A stretch of DNA of 44,044 nt, from NCBI RefSeq assembly GCF_000372745.1, contig NZ_KB889670.1:82480-126523 (forward strand), given 5' to 3'. Of this stretch, positions 1 through 8,044 are shown one piece after another. How positions within the stretch are numbered: the first letter of the stretch is position 1; every line of letters begins with the position of its first letter. The DNA comes from Embleya scabrispora DSM 41855 (GTDB lineage Bacteria; Actinomycetota; Actinomycetes; Streptomycetales; Streptomycetaceae). A program made the position numbers and the translations under genes. The notes beneath the pieces were generated by a model that was given only the letters and a program-made list of their open reading frames with translations, ran no database searches and was not told the DNA's origin.

Positions 1-783
1 CGCGCCGTTGAGGGACTGGTTGCCGGGCGCGGCCAGATTCCCGATCCGCGAGGTGCTGAAGATCGCGTCGGTCCAGAACGTCGTCGACGCGGCCGGCCAC
101 AACACGTGGGCCAGACCCGTACACGCCGCGAACGACGCGCCCGCCCGCACCGCGTCGCGGCGCCGGCCGGTGACCCACAGATAGGGCACGAACAGCAGCG
201 GCGTCAGCTTGATCGCCGACGCCACCCCGATCAGCACCCCGCGCACCGGACGCGGCATCAGATCGAGCGCGTCCACGAACGCCAACACCACCAGGAACAC
301 ACTGACCTGACCGAAGCGCAGATTGCTCTGAACCGGCGCCGACACCAACAGGACCGCGGCCGCCACGAGCGTCAACGCGACATGACGACGCCGCCCCACG
401 ATCCCCCGCCGCGCGGTGAACGCGGCCGCGATCGAGACCACCGCGACCACCGTGGCAACAAGCCACACCACCCGCGCGACCGGCTCGGACACCCACCTCA
501 GCGGCCACAACGCCGCGAGCGCGAACGGCGGATACGTGAACGGATCACCGTTCTCCGCCACGTACTCGTACAGCGGCACCCCGTTACCCACCGCCCGCAC
601 CGCGCCGATGTACACGTGCAGGTCCATCTGCCGGTCCCACGACGGCAGATGCCACGCCGACCACAACGACCACACCACCGCGACCACGAAGCACAAGGCC
701 GCCGCGGATAACGCGAGAACCCGCGTCGACCGCGACCGGCCCGCACCGACAATGCCCGGCGCATCCATCCCGTCACCATTCAT
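1..783 (-). CDS. GT87-family membrane glycosyltransferase (partial, C-terminus beyond the left edge)
   Basis: The frame is open from an ATG at 781-783 down to base 1, giving the first 261 residues. Residues about 22-44 form a first membrane helix. It is followed by an outside loop with DLHVYIGAV, holding the Asp expected in this family, and by the DPFTYPPF motif. More hydrophobic helices follow, then APVQSNLRFGQVSVF, the RGVLIGVASAIKLTPLLF segment and GNQSLNG. This order is typical of the DUF2029/GT87 alpha-mannosyltransferases of actinobacteria, which use polyprenyl-phosphate mannose at the outer face of the membrane. The exact acceptor cannot be told. A second ATG five codons in could also serve as start. 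The downstream part is outside the window, so integrity is unknown. Confidence 0.85.
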   Translation of the reverse strand, partial: MNGDGMDAPGIVGAGRSRSTRVLALSAAALCFVVAVVWSLWSAWHLPSWDRQMDLHVYIGAVRAVGNGVPLYEYVAENGDPFTYPPFALAALWPLRWVSEPVARVVWLVATVVAVVSIAAAFTARRGIVGRRRHVALTLVAAAVLLVSAPVQSNLRFGQVSVFLVVLAFVDALDLMPRPVRGVLIGVASAIKLTPLLFVPYLWVTGRRRDAVRAGASFAACTGLAHVLWPAASTTFWTDAIFSTSRIGNLAAPGNQSLNGA

Positions 784-879
784 GACACCGGATTCTGCCG
801 CCACCGCACCCCACCGCCCACGCGGGGTGACGGGTCGTCAGGCCCGGTGCCCGCAGGGGGTGGACGAGCGAAGCAGAAC

Positions 880-936
880 CCGTAGCCGGGGTCGAGCGGA
901 AGAGGCCCTTCCCGGGTGAAGAGTCGAAGGCTACGG
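880..936 (-). terminator. possible hairpin terminator after rph
   Basis: An 8-bp perfect inverted repeat (CCGTAGCC at 880-887 and GGCTACGG at 929-936) has a second short match (TCGA/TCGA) inside it. It lies just past the stop codon of the leftward rph gene. There is no T run, so it would be an actinomycete-type stem without U tail. The assignment is weak. Confidence 0.3.
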
Positions 937-959
937 ATGGGGCTTGTCGGTGCGGTCGG

Positions 960-3575
960 TCAAGGCAGGATCTCGACGTACCCGTCGGTTCCGTGCACGC
1001 GGATCCGCTGCCCGTCCCGGATCAGCCGGGTGGCCTGCTCCACGCCCACGACGGCCGGCAAGCCGTACTCCCGGGCGATCACCGCGCCATGGGTCATCAG
1101 GCCGCCGACCTCCGTCACCAGGCCCGCGACTCCGACGAACAGTGGCGACCAACTGGGGTCCGTGAAGGTCGTGACCAGGATGTCGCCCGCTTCGAGATCG
1201 GCCTGCGCCATGTCGAGGATGACGCGGGCTCGTCCCTCGATGGTCCCGGCGGAAACCGGCAGGCCGATCAGGGCGCCGGCCGGAACGTCGTCGCGCCGAT
1301 ACGCCCCGGTGACGGCCTCACCGTCCGATGTGAGCACCCGGGGCGGTGTGAGCGCGTGGTACGACCGGAACGCGTCCTTGCGCCGCCGGATGAGCCGGTC
1401 ATCCACCCGGTTCGAGCGCGCGACGTCGTGGAGTTCCTGGAACGTGAGGTAGAAGATGTCCTCCTTCTCGGTGAGCACGCCGGCCTGCACGAGGCGCTCG
1501 GCCTCCTCCAGCAGGGCCTGCTTGTAGACGAAGTAGCGGCTGATGATGCCGTATTTGGGGTACTCCCGGTACCCGACGAAGGTTCGGACCCGGTCGATCA
1601 TCCGTTTGGCCTCGTCGGCCTTCCGGTCCCCGTCCGGCAGGGCCCGCAAGCGTGACAGTACGTCCTGTTCCTTCTCCCGCGCCTTCCGCCGCCCCTGCTC
1701 GAAGCGCCGCTCGGCGGCGCCCGGCTCGAAGTTCCTGATGTTGTCGAGGATCACCGGCACGAGCGTGGTGGGGCGCTCGCGCCAACGTGGCCTCGTGATG
1801 TCGATCTCGCCGACGCAGCGCATGCCGTACCGGTCGAGGTAGTCCTCGATCGCGTGGCGCGCTTCGGTCCCGCCCGCGAGCTTCGCCAGCTCGTCCGGAA
1901 AGCCCTCGTCCGGGAAGCCCTCGTCGTCCCGGACGTCCTGCAGGAACGCCACCACCTCCGACCACGGGCGGATCACGTCCGCGACGTCGAGCAGCGCCAA
2001 TCCCATCTCCGACGTGACGTTGTCGGGGGCGGACAGCGTGAGCGTGTCAGCCGCGTTCTTCTCGCCCAGCCACTCCCGCAGCTTGTCGTTGAGCCACCAT
2101 GTGGCCTCCATCCCCGCCATGATCGCCCGCATGCTCAGCGGGTCGCCGAGGACTCGCTTGTGCTCCTCGAATGCCTCCAGCAGGAAGGCGAACAGCGCCG
2201 GTCCGGTCTTCGTCCGGATGTCGCGCTCCAGGGTGGCGATGGACACCCGGCTGCGCTCGATCAGCTCGGCCACGATGGCCGGATCGGTCTCGATCGGGGC
2301 GGACGCATCACCGGCCGGCGGCCCGTCGGGACCCGGGTCAGGGAGCGACGGGACGAAATCGTCGCGGTCGAGGACGGTCTCCAGAGCGTCCCTGATCAGC
2401 GGATCACCTCTCCCCAGGACGTCCAGGAGCCCGGCGCGGCTCGCGGGTGAGGCCAGGCGCCGGGTGACGTCGACGAACAACCTTCCGCCGGCCTGGTGCA
2501 TCGGCACCATGGCCGTCAGCTGCCACATCGAGAGCCCCAGGGGCTTCATGGGGTCGGTCATCATCTGCCCATGACCAACGGAGACGTAGACGTGATTCTC
2601 CCGGTCGCCGGTCTCGGGGATGGGGAACAGCGTCGTGATCGGGCGGCTCTGAACGATCCGGAAGCCGTCGTCGACCAGGCACCATTCGATGTCCTGCGGG
2701 CGGCCGAAGTGCGCTTCGATCCGTCGCCCGAGCCCCACGAGCCGCACGACCTGCGCATCCGTCAGAGCCGGCTGCTCCTGCCGCTGCGAGTCGATCGCCA
2801 CTTCCCGCGTACCGCCGGCCGGCAGGGCGTGAACGGCGCGCTGTTTGGAGGCGATCGCCTTGGCGACGACCTCGCCGTCTCGCACCGTGAAGACGTCCGG
2901 GTTGACCAGGCCGGACACCAGAGCCTCGCCGAGGCCCAAGCCGGCGTCCACGGTGGCGATCCTCCGGTTGCCCGTGACGGGGTCGGCCGTGAACAGGATG
3001 CCGGCCGCCTGCGCAAAGACCATCCGCTGCACGACCACTGCCATGTGGACCGTACGGTGGTCGATGCCGTTCCGCCGGCGGTAGGTCACGGCCCTTTCGG
3101 TGAACAGCGAGGCCCAGCACCGACTGACGTGCCGAAGGACCGCCGTCGGCCCCACGACGTTCAGGTACGTGTCCTGCTGGCCGGCGAAGGAGGCCGTCGG
3201 CAGGTCCTCCGCCGTCGCGCTGGATCGGACGGCAAAGGCGGCTTGCTCGCCAAACCGGGCGAGCGCGCGGGTGATCGCCGCCGCGAGATCGCCCGGGATG
3301 GCGATCGCTTCGACGGTCCGACGAATCTGCGCGCTGAGCGTGCGGATCGCCTCCCGGTCATCCGGGTCCGCGCGCGACAACCGGTCGAGCCGATCGTCGA
3401 TCGACGGCGCCTGCGCGATGATCCGCCGGAAGGCGTCCGTCGTCACGCAAAAGCCGGCCGGCACGCGGACGCCTTCGATCCGCGAAAGCGCGCCCAAGTG
3501 CGCGCCCTTGCCGCCGACGACCGCGACCTGCGTCTCGTCAACCTCTTGAAGATCCCACACGTACTGCTCGATCAT
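960..3575 (-). CDS. rph: rifamycin-inactivating phosphotransferase Rph
   Basis: This 871-residue cytosolic enzyme is expected to transfer the beta-phosphate of ATP to the C21 hydroxyl of rifamycins, releasing AMP and phosphate and inactivating the drug. The N-terminal PEP-synthase-like ATP-grasp domain (about 1-320) begins MIEQYVWDLQEVD and carries VVGGKGAHLG, AVRSSATAEDLPTASFAGQQDTYLNV and the ADPVTGN stretch. A rifamycin-binding middle domain follows the characteristic QMMTDPMKPLGLS segment. The C-terminal swivelling domain holds the phospho-carrier His near residue 829 in LMTHGAVIAREYGLPAVVG. Length matches the family (about 860-870). The frame is open 54 codons further upstream, but the ATG at 3573-3575 matches the family N-terminus and follows GGGGG. 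The usual SVGHQQMMTD reads SVGHGQMMTD here. A RAE lies 315 nt upstream, consistent with rifamycin induction. Confidence 0.95.
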   Translation of the reverse strand: MIEQYVWDLQEVDETQVAVVGGKGAHLGALSRIEGVRVPAGFCVTTDAFRRIIAQAPSIDDRLDRLSRADPDDREAIRTLSAQIRRTVEAIAIPGDLAAAITRALARFGEQAAFAVRSSATAEDLPTASFAGQQDTYLNVVGPTAVLRHVSRCWASLFTERAVTYRRRNGIDHRTVHMAVVVQRMVFAQAAGILFTADPVTGNRRIATVDAGLGLGEALVSGLVNPDVFTVRDGEVVAKAIASKQRAVHALPAGGTREVAIDSQRQEQPALTDAQVVRLVGLGRRIEAHFGRPQDIEWCLVDDGFRIVQSRPITTLFPIPETGDRENHVYVSVGHGQMMTDPMKPLGLSMWQLTAMVPMHQAGGRLFVDVTRRLASPASRAGLLDVLGRGDPLIRDALETVLDRDDFVPSLPDPGPDGPPAGDASAPIETDPAIVAELIERSRVSIATLERDIRTKTGPALFAFLLEAFEEHKRVLGDPLSMRAIMAGMEATWWLNDKLREWLGEKNAADTLTLSAPDNVTSEMGLALLDVADVIRPWSEVVAFLQDVRDDEGFPDEGFPDELAKLAGGTEARHAIEDYLDRYGMRCVGEIDITRPRWRERPTTLVPVILDNIRNFEPGAAERRFEQGRRKAREKEQDVLSRLRALPDGDRKADEAKRMIDRVRTFVGYREYPKYGIISRYFVYKQALLEEAERLVQAGVLTEKEDIFYLTFQELHDVARSNRVDDRLIRRRKDAFRSYHALTPPRVLTSDGEAVTGAYRRDDVPAGALIGLPVSAGTIEGRARVILDMAQADLEAGDILVTTFTDPSWSPLFVGVAGLVTEVGGLMTHGAVIAREYGLPAVVGVEQATRLIRDGQRIRVHGTDGYVEILP

Positions 3576-3889
3576 CGCGATACCCCCAAGGCAGTCGTGT
3601 CCCGTCGCACCGCACCGGCCGATCGAATCACCGGCGCCACCGGCTCCGTCGAACCTCTCGTCGGGCACGTCCCCGTCTCTGCCCGCCCTCCCTCGGACGA
3701 GTCGCCCGACCGCTCCGCCCGGTCGGGCGGCGCGCACCCCCGCACCACCGCCCCGAGCGCTCGCGACCGAACTGCCGGTCCCACCACCGGTTCGACGTCA
3801 CCGCGCCCCCCATCCGTCGACAACACACGCACGTCGTGCCCCCATTTCCGCAGGCTGTGGCCTCGGCCGACGATTTTGCGCCACCACCC

Positions 3890-3908
3890 GGGTCTTGCCG
3901 CAAGCCCC
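3890..3908 (-). promoter_or_regulatory. rifamycin-associated element (RAE) upstream of rph
   Basis: On the minus strand the site reads GGGGCTTGCGGCAAGACCC, a 19-bp inverted repeat with arms of nine bases differing at one position. It agrees, from memory, with the RAE described upstream of rifamycin-resistance genes in actinomycetes (rph and helR types) and tied to rifamycin induction. It lies 315 nt before the rph start codon. The minus-strand sequence just before it contains TATAGC, a possible -10 box. The rest of the leader (3576-3889) shows no gene I can support. Confidence 0.75.
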
Positions 3909-3930
3909 CCGGTGCGCTATACGTTGAGAC

Positions 3931-3956
3931 AGGCAAGGAGAGGCATCTCCTTGCCT
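3931..3956. repeat. perfect 11-bp hairpin beside the RAE
   Basis: AGGCAAGGAGA (3931-3941) and TCTCCTTGCCT (3946-3956) are exact reverse complements around the loop GGCA. It lies 22 bp from the RAE in the region where the rph promoter should be. In the plus direction it is followed by TTTGCCTTTTG, so it could end rightward transcripts, but no rightward gene ends here. It may be an operator or a transcript structure. Confidence 0.6.
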
Positions 3957-4147
3957 TTGCCTTTTGCCGTGCAATGCAACCGACGAGCTTCTCGCGAAGC
4001 GTTGGCACGCCGCGTACGGCGGCGACGCCGTCGTCAAGCGCCGGGTGGCCGACTCGTCGGTCGCCGGCCCGGCCCGACTCGGCAGCACCGGCGTCGACGA
4101 AGCGCCCTGCCGGTCGAGCATGTCGCGGCCGTCCCGACTGGTCCCGA

Positions 4148-4282
4148 CTACACGTCCACGGCGGGCCACTTGTGCTTCTTGCCCCCGGCGTGCGTTCCGA
4201 ACAACGCCCCGTACAGCAGAACCCGTTGCCCGCTGTCGAGCCCCGTGAGAGCATCAAGGTTCAACGGTCCGTCTCCTTTCAT
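4148..4282 (-). CDS. small unknown ORF, 44 residues, divergent from the oxygenase pair
   Basis: I do not recognise this product. From ATG at 4280-4282 it begins MKGDGPLNLDALTG and ends GGKKHKWPAVDV. Third codon positions are mostly G or C through the second half, unlike an accidental frame. An alternative TTG start at 4262-4264 lies 8 nt after AAAGGAGA, the best ribosome site here, and would give 38 residues. The start region sits inside the left arm of a long palindrome, so its expression is probably linked to that of the divergent oxygenase genes. The middle is hydrophobic (RVLLYGALFGT) and the end basic. It could be a short regulatory or substrate peptide, or the tail of a decayed gene. 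There is no homology evidence beyond what can be read by eye. Confidence 0.35.
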   Translation of the reverse strand: MKGDGPLNLDALTGLDSGQRVLLYGALFGTHAGGKKHKWPAVDV

Positions 4283-4320
4283 TTACGCTTCGCAACGCAA
4301 ATGAAAGAGTACGGGCCGTT
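4263..4320. repeat. 58-bp imperfect palindrome in a divergent leader region
   Basis: Arms 4263-4287 and 4296-4320 match at 20 of 25 positions around an 8-nt centre. The core CTTTCATTTRCG is repeated inverted with one difference. Each arm, read outward, contains ATGAAAG, then an AG-rich ribosome-site-like stretch, then CGGNCCGTTG. The left arm starts the 44-residue leftward ORF. The right arm could start a 12-residue rightward peptide (ATG at 4301, stop 4337-4339) just before the oxygenase genes. It may be a regulator site, an RNA hairpin or an inverted duplication of a leader. Confidence 0.8.
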
Positions 4321-4377
4321 GCCATGTCCACGGTTTTGAGCAATCCATCGAGATCCGCGAATGGCAGGAACCGTTTG

Positions 4378-5607
4378 ATGTACACCACAGAGCCGGCAGA
4401 AGCCCGCATCGAGGATGCGAGCAACATTTTGGTTGCGCCTTCGATGTTGCAAGATAATGACTTGATCAGGGACTTCTTCGGGTCCACGATCACGGCAGAG
4501 GACCTTGCTTCTGGTTCGCCCAACCTCGCGCATAAGACCGTCTACCTGTGTGGCGATATATCCGGGATCACCGGCCGCCAACTGCATGAGGCCGCCCGGG
4601 TATTCGTTATCCGGGAGCTATCACACGGTTACCACGAGGACGCCGACGAACCTTGGACCCTCGTCGACATCGGCCGAGTTCCCATCCGCGTACACGGCAT
4701 CGGCGTGTACTACCGCCGCTTCTTCGGGCTCGACGCCGATCACTTCGGGCGGATCCGTGCGGAGCACGCGTTCCAGTCCCTGACGGAGTCCACCAAGCCT
4801 GGAACAGCCCATCGCAGCGGAATCTACCTGACGCCCGTCACACGAAACGGTGGCGAACTACATTTCCGCCTGCTCCGGTGCTCCACGAATCTCTCGGGGC
4901 CGACCGAGGGCTTTCGCCCGACCGACACGCGCATCGTCGAGGCTCTGAACCGCGAGGCCGCCGACGTCTTCCGGGACCAGGCGCCGCTGAATCACGTCCT
5001 CGCTCAGATCTACCACAACACCCTTGCCACGGCCGAGCGCAAGCAGTCCAAGGCCAAGATCTCGGCTCATGCCGACAAGACCAAGGACATGCCCGTCAAT
5101 GGCATCATGGCCTTCTGCACCTTCTATGACCGGCTCGACAAGCTGCGGCCCCTGGCCGAAGACGCCTTCGACTACGGCGTGAAGGGTGCCAGTGGGCTGA
5201 CCAGAATCCACTTTCGCCTCAAGGAGCCGGCCGAAGAATGCGACGGGCGCGCGCTCCCGCCGCAGTTCACCCTGACTCTCTATCCCGGCTCCGTATTCTT
5301 CATGCCGCTGTCCACCAACCGCCTGTATACGCACGAAATCCGTCCCTCGACATTGGACGCCGAGTTGCTCCCGACCCGCCTGGGATACGTGGTGCGCTGT
5401 TCGAGCGCCGAAGCCGTTCACAAGAACGGCCACACGTTCCTCAAAACGGCCGGAGATTTGGTGAAGCTGGGGCCACCCACACCGGCCGGTATGAACGAGC
5501 TGCGCAGGCTGTACGCCGAGGAGAACAGGACCTCGTCCTTCATCGATTACGGCGACGAATTCCTCTTCAGTATGAACACGGGAGACTACGTTGCCCCCCG
5601 AGCCTAG
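4378..5607 (+). CDS. putative 2OG-Fe(II) oxygenase-like protein A (first of a coupled pair)
   Basis: A 409-residue protein of unknown substrate. The last half shows an oxygenase-like metal triad: HAD (HxD) in KISAHADKTKDMPVNG, a distal His 88 residues later in STNRLYTHEIRPS, and an Arg about 20 residues on in GYVVRCSS that could bind 2-oxoglutarate. The SVFFMPLSTNR strand before the distal His resembles AlkB-fold proteins. The first about 200 residues have no motif I know. ATG at 4378 is chosen because AGGAA lies 7-8 nt upstream. ATG at 4324 would add 18 residues but has no clear ribosome site and abuts the palindrome. The stop overlaps the start of the next gene, so the two are probably coupled in translation. 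G+C is visibly lower than in flanking genes, suggesting transfer. Confidence 0.6.
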   Translation: MYTTEPAEARIEDASNILVAPSMLQDNDLIRDFFGSTITAEDLASGSPNLAHKTVYLCGDISGITGRQLHEAARVFVIRELSHGYHEDADEPWTLVDIGRVPIRVHGIGVYYRRFFGLDADHFGRIRAEHAFQSLTESTKPGTAHRSGIYLTPVTRNGGELHFRLLRCSTNLSGPTEGFRPTDTRIVEALNREAADVFRDQAPLNHVLAQIYHNTLATAERKQSKAKISAHADKTKDMPVNGIMAFCTFYDRLDKLRPLAEDAFDYGVKGASGLTRIHFRLKEPAEECDGRALPPQFTLTLYPGSVFFMPLSTNRLYTHEIRPSTLDAELLPTRLGYVVRCSSAEAVHKNGHTFLKTAGDLVKLGPPTPAGMNELRRLYAEENRTSSFIDYGDEFLFSMNTGDYVAPRA

Positions 5608-6364
5608 AATCTCGGATGAGATCCTCTCGTGCGCTTTGTCAACCGAGGAGAACCTCTTTGCGGAGCTGTCCGCTTCGGCTCGCTTGGAAGACATAGGAAA
5701 AGGCCGACGAGGCGCCACGCTTACCAAGATCGACGAGGCGGGTGGTGTGCCTCTCGTGCGTACAACCACTCGATACAGCAGACCGACGCAGCATTTCCGG
5801 GCGGTGCACGAACGGCTGGCGCAACAGATTCAAGAACGTGCGGCGCTTCCGGTCGGCTTCAACAACGCTCTCATCGAGAGCTACACGAACGCTTACACAA
5901 CCATGGGCAGCCATTCCGACCAAGCCCTCGATCTGGCCCACGAGTCGTTTATCGCCGTCTTCTCCTGTTACCAACATCCCGAGGCGAGCCCGCCGAGGAA
6001 GCTGATCTTCGAATCAAAGGGGTCCGGTGGCGAGAAGTTCGAGATCCCCCTCGCCCACAACAGTATCGTCGTGTTTTCCGTCGACTCGAATCGGCGACTC
6101 AGGCACAAAATCGTATTGGAAACACCCGCCGTCCGGACGGTGGACAATCAATGGTTGGGTGTAACCTTTCGAACGTCAAAGACCTTCGTTCGGTTTCGCG
6201 ACGGATATGTATACCTCCCGCAAGGTGCGCGCCTCATGTCGGCCGACGACGAGCAGAGGCACGAGTTTTACCAACTACGGCGCCGTGAGAACAATGAAAC
6301 GGACTTCATCTACCCCCTGCTGACGTACACCATCAGCGAGAGCGATCTGATGCCGCCTGTCTGA
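5591..6364 (+). CDS. AlkB-fold 2OG-Fe(II) oxygenase-like protein B (second of a coupled pair)
   Basis: A 257-residue protein starting at TTG 5591. GGGAG lies about 7 nt upstream and the gene overlaps the previous one by 17 nt. No in-frame ATG fits as well. The motifs are clearer than in its partner: HSD in TTMGSHSDQALDL, the AlkB-like strand HNSIVVFSVDSNRRLRHKI with the distal His, and an Arg 22 residues later in GVTFRTSK. NRRLRHKI here and NRLYTHEI in protein A align, so the two look like diverged duplicates. Such enzymes couple decarboxylation of 2-oxoglutarate to oxidation or demethylation of nucleic acids, peptides or small molecules, and the substrate cannot be read from sequence. Bases 6061-6120 are 30/60 G+C by my count, low for this window. 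Confidence 0.7.
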   Translation: MPPEPRISDEILSCALSTEENLFAELSASARLEDIGKGRRGATLTKIDEAGGVPLVRTTTRYSRPTQHFRAVHERLAQQIQERAALPVGFNNALIESYTNAYTTMGSHSDQALDLAHESFIAVFSCYQHPEASPPRKLIFESKGSGGEKFEIPLAHNSIVVFSVDSNRRLRHKIVLETPAVRTVDNQWLGVTFRTSKTFVRFRDGYVYLPQGARLMSADDEQRHEFYQLRRRENNETDFIYPLLTYTISESDLMPPV

Positions 6365-6864
6365 TCCCCTGTGGGGGGCGGAGGGGTTGTGATCGCGACT
6401 CGCCGCGGCGTCTGGGGCACGACCATCCGTCGCCGTTCGGATGAAAGGAGGCGCCTTTCGGTCATCCGATCGGTTGGAAGGGGAAGCGGCACCCCGGACG
6501 CCGATTCCACGGGCCTCAGCGTCGACCCCCTGGCCTACAAAGGCCACGAAGCAGTCCTCGCACAGAGCGTCGGCGCCGTGAGCCACGGCATCCTCCTGCC
6601 CGTCGTCCCCCCGCCCCCGGCCTGACACCCACCGCTTCCGGTGATGTGTTCGGTGCGTGAGGTGCCGCTCGGTAGTGCGTGGCCGGCGGACACCACAGCC
6701 GACGCTGGTCCGCGCGGGTGATCGTCCGCGCCTTCCATGGTGAACCGGGTAGTTGCTGCCGTGGGGTCCGGAGGAACCGGATCTCACGGCGCCCGGTGCC
6801 GCTGCCGCGGACAACGTGCACCCGACCGGCCGCCACACGGGACACACGACGAAAGGACACCGAC
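6365..6864. other. no supported gene; short coding-like frame near 6492-6625
   Basis: No gene can be supported in these 500 bases. One plus-strand frame ending at a TGA at 6623-6625 looks coding in its last 45 codons, with nearly all third positions G or C. It encodes GLSVDPLAYKGHEAVLAQ followed by SVGAVSHG and a proline-rich end (LPVVPPPPA). It has no start codon with a ribosome site: a perfect AAAGGAGG at 6443-6450 is followed by no ATG or GTG at the right distance. It may be a remnant or a small peptide with an unusual start. Confidence 0.3.
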
Positions 6865-7065
6865 ATGGTCGACGTCAACGACTTCGCCGAGATCCTCAAG
6901 GAAGATGACCGCGTGTACAAGTGGTTCCAGGGCCGCTCCCTGCCGGAACGTACACAGATGACCGCCGAGTGGCAGGCAGGCGGCGGCAACGCCCCCGAGG
7001 ACATCGTCGAGGCACACGGCGGCCCGCGCAGCAGGGGCAGGGACGCCATCCCCGACATCCACTAG
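6865..7065 (+). CDS. small hypothetical protein, 66 residues
   Basis: ATG at 6865 lies 7 nt after GAAAGGA (6851-6857), a good ribosome site, although the frame stays open upstream. The product is hydrophilic and acidic at the start (MVDVNDFAEILKEDDRVYKWFQ), has no membrane segment or signal, and ends GRDAIPDIH. I do not recognise a family. It stands alone between the oxygenase pair and leftward genes, and its role is unknown. Confidence 0.6.
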   Translation: MVDVNDFAEILKEDDRVYKWFQGRSLPERTQMTAEWQAGGGNAPEDIVEAHGGPRSRGRDAIPDIH

Positions 7066-7192
7066 CCCCGGCCCGTCCGCCAAGGGCGAATACGTGAACC
7101 GGCCCTCGGCAGCCCCTTGTTCGGCCCGCTGAACGGGACCGGCACCGCAATCGGCGGACTCCGGTGATCCTCGGGTCGTCCCTCCGACGACT

Positions 7193-7584
7193 TCAGGTGA
7201 TCCGGAGTTCGACCTCGGCGGGGCGACCGCCGTGCATGGTTTCCGGTGGGGGTGGGGGCGGACCGAACGACGCTTCCCCGATGTCGGGCAGTTCCGAGCT
7301 GGGCGCGGCCCGGTTCTCCGCCGACAGCGATTCGGGCGCGCCGAACGGGCCGCCCGTGCGCGAACTCCGTGCCGTCGGCGGCGACCCCGCCCACCGGCGT
7401 GCGGTAGCAGTCGATCTGCGTTGGTCCGCGGCGCCCGACCCGCGGCCTCCTCGCGCGGCGGCCCGGTCGCCCGACGCACCAGTGCGCCGATGTCCTCCGG
7501 GGCGGCTGCGCGCGCTTTGTCGTACGCGGCGACGGCCTGAGGGTCGACAGCCGTGGAAGGCCCTGCGTCGGGCAGGACGGACAC
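7193..7584 (-). pseudogene. frameshifted unknown gene downstream of the LysM gene
   Basis: Three minus-strand frames in turn carry coding-like sequence with GC-rich third positions. From GTG at 7582-7584 the product starts SVLPDAGPSTAVDPQAVAAYDKARAAAPED. Near 7435 the signal passes to a frame reading TQIDCYRTPVGGVAADGTEFAHG. Near 7345 it passes to a third reading FGAPESLSAENRAAPSSELPDIGE and ending AEVELRIT at a TGA at 7193-7195. Joined, this is about 129 residues with a proline run near the end. It begins 19 bp after the LysM gene on the same strand. Two frameshifts mean either a dead gene or sequence errors. The family is unknown. Confidence 0.35.
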
Positions 7585-7603
7585 GGCTGCGACCCGGGTG
7601 TCT

Positions 7604-8044
7604 TCAGTCGCCTTCGTTGTCGAAGTAGGGAACCCGGAGCTTCGTCCAGGACGTCAGGCCCGGGATGCCGTCCGCGTCCGAACCCTGGTAGCCGAGCTTG
7701 CGCTGCCACATCGCGTAGGACTCCCGGGCGGTCTTCGTCCACAGCGACGTCGGCTCCTCCGGAGGAAGCCAGGCCGAGCAGTACTCCTGGATCAGGCGGA
7801 TCCCCATCGATCTGATGATCGGGTCGTCCCGCGTGCTCGTGAAAAAGCCGGCACCGGGGAACGGTACGTAGCTCTCACTCGACTGCGGACCGGCGACCAG
7901 CAGGTCCAGCCCGATCGGGATCCGGTCCCGATCGGCGATGTGGTTCCACTCGACGAGTTGGTCGACGGTGGTCCCGAACCTCGCGGCTATCGCGGAGAGC
8001 GTGTCGCCCTTGACAACTGTGTAGTGCGTGATTTGTGTCTTCAT
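7604..8044 (-). CDS. LysM and peptidoglycan-binding domain protein
   Basis: A 146-residue protein. Residues about 7-50 are a LysM repeat (THYTVVKGDTLSAIAARFGTT, then the usual NH and IPIGLDLLV positions), which binds N-acetylglucosamine-containing glycans. Residues about 75-140 resemble the actinobacterial peptidoglycan-binding type domain (SYAMWQRKLGYQGSDADGIPG, then TSWTKL). No signal peptide or membrane helix is visible, which is odd for a cell-wall binder. It may leave the cell by another route or be part of a phage-like structure. ATG at 8042-8044 follows GGAAA closely. It is followed on the same strand by the frameshifted unknown gene. Catalytic residues of a hydrolase are not seen. Confidence 0.85.
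   Translation of the reverse strand: MKTQITHYTVVKGDTLSAIAARFGTTVDQLVEWNHIADRDRIPIGLDLLVAGPQSSESYVPFPGAGFFTSTRDDPIIRSMGIRLIQEYCSAWLPPEEPTSLWTKTARESYAMWQRKLGYQGSDADGIPGLTSWTKLRVPYFDNEGD

Noticed and set aside
2496-4304. 602-residue plus-strand open frame across the rph gene
   Set aside because: It is the complement of rph for most of its length, has Arg/His-rich shadow composition and no ribosome site. The minus-strand protein is a clear family member.
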